Source: an uncultured Mycoplasma sp.
GTDB taxonomy: Bacteria > Bacillota_I > Bacilli_A > Mycoplasmatales > Mycoplasmoidaceae
NCBI GenBank assembly: GCA_947177535.1
Contig: CAMWUV010000051.1
Location: 1 to 5,316 of the forward strand
Direction of reading: 5' to 3'
Length of the DNA stretch: 5,316 bases
Numbering within the stretch: position 1 is the first letter of the stretch; each line of letters begins with the position of its first letter. Shown here in pieces: positions 1 to 5,316 of this stretch. Below the pieces are notes generated by a model. The model was given only the letters and a program-made list of their open reading frames with translations, made no database searches and was not told where the DNA came from. Both the position numbers and the translations under genes were made by a program.

Positions 1-32
1 TAAATGCAGGCAAACTCCTATACATATAAAAT

Positions 33-61
33 AAAAAATCTTAAAAATTTAAAACTTTTTT
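33..61 (-). terminator. Weak possible terminator after the membrane-protein pair
   Basis: A6 at 33-38 can pair with T6 at 56-61, extended on the minus-strand RNA by a G-U and two A-U pairs after one mismatch. The 3' arm is followed by a T-rich stretch. It lies 15 bases past the stop at 77. There is no G-C pair, so the stem is weak and may be only a by-product of A/T runs. Confidence 0.25.
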
Positions 62-76
62 AATATTTCTATATTT

Positions 77-718
77 TTAATTTTTTATATAAAAATTCAT
101 ATTTTTAAAAATAAAACTAGATATAAAAATTGAAAAAATCATAATAGCTATTGTTAGGAAAAAAATTATAAAAATAGCAACAACTCAAATTCATACAGTA
201 TAGTTTGAAAAAAATAATGTTAGTCCAGCTAATGCTGCTGCATAAAAACAAATAATAAAAACTCATAAAATTAAATTACATTTAGAAAAGAAAGAAACTT
301 TTGCTGAAACAGCATCTAAATGTAAATCTTTTCCATTATCATCATACTTTTCACAAAAAAATACAAAAAATCCAGAAAAAGATAAATTAATAATTATTAA
401 TACTGCATTAATAATAGGTAATGGTTTTAATAAACTATAAAAATTATTTTCTCATACTTTAAAGTTTGGTGTTGTTAAAAAATAAAAGGTATGATAAACA
501 AACATTATAAATAAACATAAAAAGCTTATTAATATAAAAGCTAGCATAATTGATCAAAAAATTTTTGCAAATTTAAATCATTTAATATTATTCTTTATTT
601 TTTTTATTTCTTTTTTGCCCAAAAAATTTTTTTCAAATTCATCTATTTCTTTTTCTAAGCTACTATCTTGGAAAGAATCCAAATTTTTATTAATGCCAAT
701 GTTTTTAAAATCATTCAT
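77..718 (-). CDS. Hypothetical four-helix membrane protein (213 aa), second gene of a pair
   Basis: I do not recognise this protein. It is open only with table 4: six in-frame TGA codons fall at residues 47, 55, 89, 152, 176 and 178, several at the edges of hydrophobic segments where tryptophan is common. Under the standard code it would be shredded. The first ~55 residues are charged and lysine-rich, probably helical and cytoplasmic. Four hydrophobic segments follow at about 56-76, 100-122, 149-171 and 174-204. The loop at 123-148 is charged (EKYDDNGKDLHLD region), fitting a cytoplasmic loop and both termini inside. There is no signal peptide, lipobox or recognisable enzymatic motif. The start is ATG at 716-718, preceded by AAGGA at 7 bases and only 3 bases after the previous stop, so it is probably co-transcribed and coupled with the gene upstream. 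It resembles that neighbour in size and topology. The reading frame is secure; the function is unknown. Confidence 0.85.
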
Positions 719-721
719 AAT

Positions 722-1327
722 TTAATCCTTTAGAAAAAAAGAAATTACATTTGTTGCAATACATGTTATTGCAAAAATAATTGAAAATCAACAAAATACA
801 GATAATGTTATTTTCATACTATTTAAAAAATCATTTATCATATTTTCTTTAAAAGCAAAAATAGAAATTGAACATGCTACATTAAAAATAAAAATAAAAA
901 AAATGGCTATTAAAGCAGTCATTGATAATATTCTTTGAATTGAATACTTAGTTTTATCTAATCCATCCTGAATTTCTAAATCAGATTTATTTATTATAAA
1001 AAACAAGTCTCATCCAATAAATATTAAAACTAAAAAACTCATAACGCTTGTTATAACTGAAGAAACTTCTATGACTTCAACACTATTTTTGACTATAAAT
1101 GCATAAAAAACAGAAAGTAAAATAACTATAAAAATTAAAATAATATTAGAAACTAGAAAAGGAATAAACCTTTTGTGTTTTAAAAAATATAATTTATCAG
1201 TTTTATTTTTTTCTACTTTTTTAAAATTAGATTCAATAATAACATTTTTATATTCATTCATTTTTTTATTTAATGAATTTAAATTATTATTTTTTTCAAT
1301 AGCTTTATTACTTAGATCAATTTTCAC
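722..1327 (-). CDS. Hypothetical four-helix membrane protein (201 aa), first gene of a pair
   Basis: I do not recognise this protein. The frame is continuous only if two TGA codons (1010-1012 and 788-790; residues 106 and 180) are tryptophan. The N-terminal ~53 residues are rich in Lys, Asn and Glu and probably cytoplasmic. Predicted membrane segments lie at about 57-79, 88-112, 136-159 and 173-198, with a charged loop at 113-135 (NKSDLEIQDGLDKTK) between the second and third. I chose GTG at 1325-1327 because AGG sits 7 bases upstream and a TATAAT box lies at 1355-1360. The frame stays open upstream to a TAA at 1421-1423. A TTG at 1385-1387 would add 20 residues, but it lies in the terminator hairpin and lacks a ribosome site. 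The first in-frame ATG (residue 23) also lacks one. Function is unknown; a mollicute-specific membrane family is likely. Confidence 0.8.
726..730 (-). promoter_or_regulatory. Ribosome-binding site (AAGGA) of the second membrane-protein gene
   Basis: AAGGA lies 7 bases before the ATG at 718 and inside the last codons (Lys-Asp-stop) of the upstream gene. It fixes the start and suggests the two genes are translated from one message. Confidence 0.75.
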
Positions 1328-1334
1328 AAGTAAA

Positions 1335-1337
1335 CCT
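1335..1337 (-). promoter_or_regulatory. Ribosome-binding site deciding the GTG start at 1327
   Basis: The minus strand reads TTTAGG, then 7 bases, then GTG. This is the only credible Shine-Dalgarno match near the 5' end of this frame, and G-rich triplets are rare in this DNA. It is the reason for preferring GTG over the upstream TTG and the downstream ATG. Confidence 0.55.
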
Positions 1338-1354
1338 AAAATTTTTATATTTTG

Positions 1355-1360
1355 ATTATA
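1355..1360 (-). promoter_or_regulatory. -10 promoter box (TATAAT) for the membrane-protein pair
   Basis: A perfect TATAAT on the minus strand lies between the terminator hairpin and the GTG start. A transcript starting near the A at 1348 would have a leader of about 21 bases carrying the AGG ribosome site. A TTGATA at 1382-1387 resembles a -35 box, but the 21-base spacing is too long, so I do not count it. Mycoplasma promoters often rely mainly on the -10 element. In an AT-rich background chance matches are common. Confidence 0.45.
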
Positions 1361-1371
1361 ATAATTAAAAT

Positions 1372-1406
1372 AAAAAAATACTATCAAATATAAATAGTAT
1401 TTTTTT
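1372..1406 (-). terminator. Intrinsic terminator after tatD (probably bidirectional)
   Basis: A perfect 13-bp inverted repeat pairs 1372-1384 with 1394-1406 around a 9-base loop. Read on the minus strand the stem starts with A7 and ends with T7, the layout of a bidirectional factor-independent terminator. Only one G-C pair is present, as expected in such an AT-rich genome, so strength is uncertain. It lies 97 bases past the tatD stop and just upstream of the promoter-like box of the next gene, separating the two transcription units. Confidence 0.7.
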
Positions 1407-1503
1407 AAAATAATTTTTATTTACTTACAATTTTAAATATGACTTTTAACATTGATTGAAATAATATGATTGCTATTTAATAAAACTAATTATGATTAAA
1501 ATT
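1388..1503. other. Spacer between tatD and the membrane-protein pair
   Basis: This 116-base AT-rich spacer contains half of the terminator hairpin and otherwise nothing I can assign. A 13-codon plus-strand frame at 1439-1480 has no ribosome site and is not credible. Confidence 0.5.
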
Positions 1504-2286
1504 TTAAAAACTTACATTAAAAAAATCTTTAGCATTTTGTAAAACTTTTTTTTCAACTTCTGATACTGATATTTTTTTTATTTGTGCAATAAACTCTACA
1601 GTATATTTAACATAATGAGGATAGTTTTTTTTACCTCTAAATGGAACAGGTGTTAGATAAGGAGAATCAGTTTCAACAACTAATTTATCTAAATCAATTT
1701 CTTTAACAGCTTCTTGCAAATTTATTGCATTTTTAAAAGTTATGATTCCTGGAATAGAAATTAAACATTCTTTTGAAAGATAATAATTTGCTTCATTTAA
1801 ATTTGAAGAAAAACAGTGAATTAATTTTTTAATATTTTTATATTTTTCTATAATTGGCTTAATTTCATCAAAAGCATTTCTCAAATGAAACATAATTGGT
1901 AAATTATATTTAATCCCTAGTTCTATTTGTTTAATACAAAAAATTTTTTGCTCATTTTTAAATTTTTCTGAATAATAAAAATCTAATCCTATCTCTCCTA
2001 TTCCTACAATATGCTCTCTATTCTCAAAAATTAAATTATCTAGTTTTTCAAAAATTAAATTATCTTTTAAATATTCTTGAATTTCATTAGGGTGAATTCC
2101 CACACAAGCTTTCATTAAATTTGGATATTTTTTTGCAAGTTCAACTGCTTTAACAGAGCTTGAAAAATCACATCCAACACAATTTGTAAATGTGTTATTA
2201 ATTTCTAAATTTTTTATACAATCACTTATTTCATTTTCATATTCTTCCATATTTAAGTGACTATGAGTATCATAGTATTTAATCAT
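1504..2286 (-). CDS. tatD: TatD-family metal-dependent DNase/hydrolase
   Basis: This is a TatD-type hydrolase with an amidohydrolase-like TIM barrel. Family members are Mg2+-dependent 3'-5' exonucleases linked to DNA repair and nucleic-acid turnover; its exact substrate here is inferred only. At 260 aa it is the normal length, with every family signature in order: THSH (metal ligands H8 and H10), GIHP (62-66 region), GEIGLDFY (E98, D102), FHLR (H134), IHCFS (H157), ETDSPYL (D207) and PVPFRGKKNYP (213-223). It is a cytoplasmic protein with no signal peptide. The ATG lies 1 base after the mnmE stop, and AGGA 7 bases upstream, inside the last mnmE codons, serves as ribosome site, so translation is probably coupled. 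Residues 75-90 contain a tandem DNLIFE duplication. It is the last gene before the hairpin at 1372-1406. It corresponds by order and family to M. genitalium MG009. Confidence 0.95.
   Translation of the reverse strand: MIKYYDTHSHLNMEEYENEISDCIKNLEINNTFTNCVGCDFSSSVKAVELAKKYPNLMKACVGIHPNEIQEYLKDNLIFEKLDNLIFENREHIVGIGEIGLDFYYSEKFKNEQKIFCIKQIELGIKYNLPIMFHLRNAFDEIKPIIEKYKNIKKLIHCFSSNLNEANYYLSKECLISIPGIITFKNAINLQEAVKEIDLDKLVVETDSPYLTPVPFRGKKNYPHYVKYTVEFIAQIKKISVSEVEKKVLQNAKDFFNVSF
2024..2065 (-). repeat. Tandem duplication inside tatD (18-base identity, 24-base offset)
   Basis: The 18 bases at 2024-2041 recur exactly at 2048-2065, an offset of 24 bases or eight codons. In the protein it gives DNLIFEKL followed by DNLIFENR (residues 75-90), just before the GEIGLDFY motif. 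The frame is kept and the total protein length stays normal for the family. Confidence 0.85.
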
Positions 2287-2287
2287 T

Positions 2288-3622
2288 TTATTTTCCTATA
2301 CAAAAATTTTTAAACATTTTATCTATAATATTTAAATCTTTTTCTAACCCCATAATTGTACATATTTTTTTATAAACCAATGTTAAATCCTCTACCAATA
2401 AATCTAGTGGATAATTATTTAAAGCATTATTATATGTTTTTTTCAAAATAATTAAAATTTCTTGAATAATTTGTAATTCATTATCAGAACAAATAGATAA
2501 ATTATTTGCCAAATTAAAGTCATCTTTATTAAAAAAAGATTTTAATTTAGTTATTAAATTATTTATGTCTCTATTCAAAGCAGAAATTTTTATTCCATCT
2601 AAATCTGGATTTGCATCAAAATTAAGATCAGACTTATTTTTAACTATCACATAATTTCTATTATTAATGAATTTTAAAATTTCTTTTTCTTGGTTATTAA
2701 TTTTTTTAGATGAATCTATTAAAAAAATAATAAAATCTGATTCACTAATTGTTTCGATTGTTTTTTTAATTCCAATTTTTTCAATTTCATTTTTTGCTTT
2801 CCTTATTCCAGCAGTGTCAATAAAATTTAAAAGTAGTCCATCAATATTAACAGATTCATTTACTAAGTCTCTAGTAGTTCCTTTAACATCAGAAACAATA
2901 GCTTTATTTTTATTTAAAATTGCATTAAGCAATGATGACTTACCAGAATTAGGTTCACCTATAATCACAATATTAATACCTTTATATAAATAACTAACTT
3001 TTTTGTAATTAACTATTACTGAATTAATTTTTTTTATAATTTCAGCAATTTCTTTTTTAAATAAATCTAGTGTTACAATTTCTAAATCTTCATATTCTGG
3101 ATAGTCTATATTTACTTCAATTTTCCCAATTAAAAAAAACAAAGTTTCTTTGATATGCAAAAAAAATTCATTATTAGAATTAATAATTCCATGAGATGCC
3201 AATTTTAATGATGATTGAGTTTTTGCAAAAATTAAATTATTAATTGAATTAGCTTGCCTTAAAGTTAATTTATTATTTAAAAAAGCTCTTTTAGTGAATT
3301 CACCATTTTCAGCAAGTCTTGCACCATTTTTAATTACTAACTCTAAAATTCTGTTTGTTAATATAACTCCACCATGACAATTTATTTCAACCAAGTCTTC
3401 ACCAGTAAAACTCTTTGGATTAACAAACTTTAAAATAATTACTTCATCAATAATTTGATTATTATCAAATATAAATTCTTTACAAAAAGTATAACCTTTT
3501 TTAGAAATATTTTTTTTTGTTAAACTTTTAATTATTTCGTAAGTTTTTGGTCCAGAAATTCTAATAATTGAAATAGCACTATTGATATTAGGTGTAGCTA
3601 TTGCTGTAATTGTATCATTCAT
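2288..3622 (-). CDS. mnmE: tRNA uridine-5-carboxymethylaminomethyl modification GTPase MnmE (TrmE/ThdF)
   Basis: MnmE works with MnmG (GidA) to build the cmnm5 group on U34 of tRNAs reading split codon boxes, using folate, GTP and K+. The 444 aa length is normal for the family. The N-terminal folate-binding domain starts with the classic DTITAIATP and has VEINCHGG (78-85) and GEFTKRAFLNNKL (107-119). A helical domain is interrupted by the G domain: P-loop GEPNSGKSS (222-230, with N225 at the K+-coordinating position), G2 DVKGTTRD (245-252), G3 DTAG (269-272), G4 NKSD (329-332) and G5 around SAL (347-349). E281 aligns with the catalytic Glu of the E. coli enzyme (E282). The protein ends exactly at the diagnostic FCIGK (440-444). 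The ATG follows the holB stop by 6 bases with no clear Shine-Dalgarno sequence, suggesting coupled translation. It contains no tryptophan. Identification is secure. Confidence 0.97.
   Translation of the reverse strand: MNDTITAIATPNINSAISIIRISGPKTYEIIKSLTKKNISKKGYTFCKEFIFDNNQIIDEVIILKFVNPKSFTGEDLVEINCHGGVILTNRILELVIKNGARLAENGEFTKRAFLNNKLTLRQANSINNLIFAKTQSSLKLASHGIINSNNEFFLHIKETLFFLIGKIEVNIDYPEYEDLEIVTLDLFKKEIAEIIKKINSVIVNYKKVSYLYKGINIVIIGEPNSGKSSLLNAILNKNKAIVSDVKGTTRDLVNESVNIDGLLLNFIDTAGIRKAKNEIEKIGIKKTIETISESDFIIFLIDSSKKINNQEKEILKFINNRNYVIVKNKSDLNFDANPDLDGIKISALNRDINNLITKLKSFFNKDDFNLANNLSICSDNELQIIQEILIILKKTYNNALNNYPLDLLVEDLTLVYKKICTIMGLEKDLNIIDKMFKNFCIGK
2294..2297 (-). promoter_or_regulatory. 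Ribosome-binding site (AGGA) of tatD inside the mnmE 3' end
   Basis: AGGA lies 7 bases before the tatD ATG. It is formed by the Ile-Gly codons (ATA GGA) of the terminal FCIGK motif of mnmE, so the same bases serve a conserved protein motif and tatD initiation. Confidence 0.7.
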
Positions 3623-3628
3623 AACTAT

Positions 3629-4456
3629 TTACACAAGACTTAATATTTCATTAAACACTAATGTTTTATTAACATTAAATTTTAAACTATTTATCAAGTA
3701 ATAAACTGTCTCCTTTTTTTCTGTCTTAGCAAAAGGTTCAAGCAAAATTAATAAAATTGATATTTCATAATATGAAAGTGATTTAAATGTAGTAACAGCT
3801 TTATAAATGCTTGTTAATGATGTTTTTTTCTCCAAAATAGTATTATAAATTTCAATAATTTTTTCAAAATTATCACTTTTATAAAAGTTCATAACTTCTC
3901 TAATAGAATAAAAATTAGATATAAAAAAATCTAAATATTTATCTTCAATTTTTTTATCTAGTAACTTTTCTTTAAAGCTTTCTACATCAGAACTTATTTT
4001 GTAAAAAATACATCTACTTCTAATAGTATTAATAATTGAATTGTAATTTCTAGTTATAAAAATATAGTATGTATTTTTACTAGGTGATTCAATACTTTTC
4101 AAAAGCATATTACTAATTTGCTTATTTAATTTTTCTGCTCCATATATGATTAAAAATTTATAGTTATATTTTTCTAATGAAGACAATGAAAAATTTGAAA
4201 TAATTTTACTTATTTCTTCTTTAGAAATATTTTGTTCATAATTGTTTACAAAATAACAATCATAATAATTATCATTTTCAATCTTTGAACAAATTTCACA
4301 AGAATTACAAAAACTCTCAGATTCTGAACAACAAATAGCTTTTATATAATCAAAAGCAAACTCAACTGTAAAACTTGCTTTTGATTCTTCCAAAAGAATT
4401 GGAGAAGGTTTACTTTTTATTAAACTTTGAAAAATTTTTTTATTTTTTTCTATCAT
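3629..4456 (-). CDS. holB: DNA polymerase III delta' subunit (clamp-loader, HolB-like)
   Basis: This is the delta' subunit of the clamp loader, which with tau/gamma (DnaX) and delta loads the beta sliding clamp onto primed DNA. The 275 aa protein has the DnaX/HolB layout. A cysteine cluster for a structural zinc lies at C42 or C43, C50, C53 and C56. The GAEKLNKQISNMLLKSIESP stretch (106-125) matches the family's (D)AEKM...A-N-LLK-LEEP block. IRSRC (145-149) is the SRC motif that supplies the arginine finger. The Walker A lysine motif is absent (LLEESKASF at 21-29 stands in its place) and Walker B is degenerate. This distinguishes delta' from DnaX and is normal for a non-hydrolysing subunit. 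The C-terminal ~80 residues are poorly conserved helices. It starts 5 bases after the tmk stop without an obvious ribosome site. The tmk-holB pairing is widespread in Firmicutes and mollicutes. Confidence 0.9.
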   Translation of the reverse strand: MIEKNKKIFQSLIKSKPSPILLEESKASFTVEFAFDYIKAICCSESESFCNSCEICSKIENDNYYDCYFVNNYEQNISKEEISKIISNFSLSSLEKYNYKFLIIYGAEKLNKQISNMLLKSIESPSKNTYYIFITRNYNSIINTIRSRCIFYKISSDVESFKEKLLDKKIEDKYLDFFISNFYSIREVMNFYKSDNFEKIIEIYNTILEKKTSLTSIYKAVTTFKSLSYYEISILLILLEPFAKTEKKETVYYLINSLKFNVNKTLVFNEILSLV

Positions 4457-4461
4457 AATTA

Positions 4462-5112
<651 letters not shown>

Positions 5113-5115
5113 TTA

Positions 5116-5120
5116 CCTAA
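5116..5120 (-). promoter_or_regulatory. Ribosome-binding site (TTAGG) of tmk
   Basis: The minus strand reads TTAGG followed by 9 bases and the ATG at 5104-5106. It is a modest match at acceptable spacing. The chosen ATG also gives the usual short N-terminus ahead of the P-loop. Confidence 0.55.
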
Positions 5121-5141
5121 TTTAATTTGTTATTAGAAATA

Positions 5142-5147
5142 ATTATA
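5142..5147 (-). promoter_or_regulatory. -10 promoter box (TATAAT) for the tmk-holB-mnmE-tatD unit
   Basis: A perfect TATAAT on the minus strand lies 35 bases before the tmk ATG, predicting a start near 5135 and a leader of about 29 bases. No good -35 hexamer lies 16-18 bases upstream (that position is A-rich). It fits a -10-dominated mycoplasma promoter, but AT-rich chance matches cannot be excluded. Confidence 0.45.
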
Positions 5148-5316
5148 TAAAACAAAACTGCTACTTTTTCACTAAAAAATATTAAAAAGAAATTAAAAAA
5201 TAGTCATTTAATAAAATTTTTAAAAAATTAAAACTTTTAGTTATGAACATATTAAATTGTTTTTATAAAATTTTAAATAAAAAAATATTTTAATTTCAAA
5301 CACATTTGATGTATAT

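Noticed and set aside
1..25. Gene fragment at the left edge: AGGAG on the minus strand at 15-19, and a minus ATG at 23-25 open to the edge
   Set aside because: The stretch is less AT-rich than the adjoining spacer, so something functional may begin or end here. However, no start codon lies at a sensible distance from AGGAG inside the window, and plus-strand tails (to stops at 29 and 34) are equally possible. It is too short to call.
1173..1355. 60-codon plus-strand open frame opposite the first membrane-protein gene
   Set aside because: Composition is an antisense shadow of a lysine/asparagine-rich minus-strand gene, it has no ribosome site, and it overlaps the better supported gene.
1385..1387. 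TTG as start of the first membrane-protein gene
   Set aside because: It sits in the loop of the terminator hairpin, upstream of the TATAAT box, and has no ribosome site. GTG at 1325-1327 has one.
2667..2993. 108-codon plus-strand open frame opposite the mnmE G domain
   Set aside because: It lies entirely antisense to the clearly conserved mnmE GTPase domain and has no recognisable protein features of its own.
3510..3518. Nine-base T run in mnmE (and 8-base runs at 598-605 and 1546-1553) as phase-variation or slippage switches
   Set aside because: Such runs encode lysine stretches and are expected by chance at this base composition. They lie in housekeeping or unremarkable genes, not in surface-antigen contexts.
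5215..5250. Terminator hairpin upstream of tmk
   Set aside because: Only a 4-bp stem (AACT/AGTT) with A/T flanks can be formed, which is no better than chance here.
5241..5315. Minus-strand C-terminal fragment of a gene beyond the right edge (24 codons to TAA at 5241-5243)
   Set aside because: No recognisable motif, and composition is no different from the surrounding non-coding A/T runs.

Overview
The window comes from a very AT-rich bacterium that reads UGA as tryptophan, so almost certainly a mollicute (mycoplasma or ureaplasma relative, translation table 4). Two kinds of evidence support this. First, three genes are continuous only if in-frame TGA is read as an amino acid: tmk (1 TGA) and two membrane-protein genes (2 and 6 TGA). 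I find no TGG tryptophan codon in any of the six genes. Second, the order tmk, holB, mnmE, tatD is, from memory, the MG006-MG009 order of Mycoplasma genitalium, which hints at the M. pneumoniae group (Mycoplasmoides, Ureaplasma, Malacoplasma and relatives).

All six genes lie on the minus strand, so transcription runs right to left. 5107-5316 is a non-coding leader with a TATAAT box at 5142-5147. It is followed by tmk (4462-5106, thymidylate kinase), holB (3629-4456, clamp-loader delta' subunit), mnmE (2288-3622, tRNA wobble-uridine GTPase) and tatD (1504-2286, metal-dependent DNase/hydrolase). The gaps between these genes are only 5, 6 and 1 bases, so they are very probably one transcript. 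A perfect 13-bp hairpin at 1372-1406, ending in U-rich sequence, closes this unit.

Just past the terminator, a TATAAT box (1355-1360) and a Shine-Dalgarno sequence (1335-1337) lead into a second two-gene unit. It encodes two small proteins of unknown function, each with four predicted membrane segments (722-1327, 201 aa; 77-718, 213 aa), 3 bases apart. They share length, topology and a charged cytoplasmic N-terminus, and may be diverged paralogues. A weak hairpin with a U tract at 33-61 may end this unit.

The first four genes are core housekeeping functions: dTTP supply, clamp loading, tRNA modification and nucleic-acid processing. The least explained part is the membrane-protein pair. I see no mobile element, CRISPR array, tRNA or rRNA, and no clear sign of a novel defence or other system.
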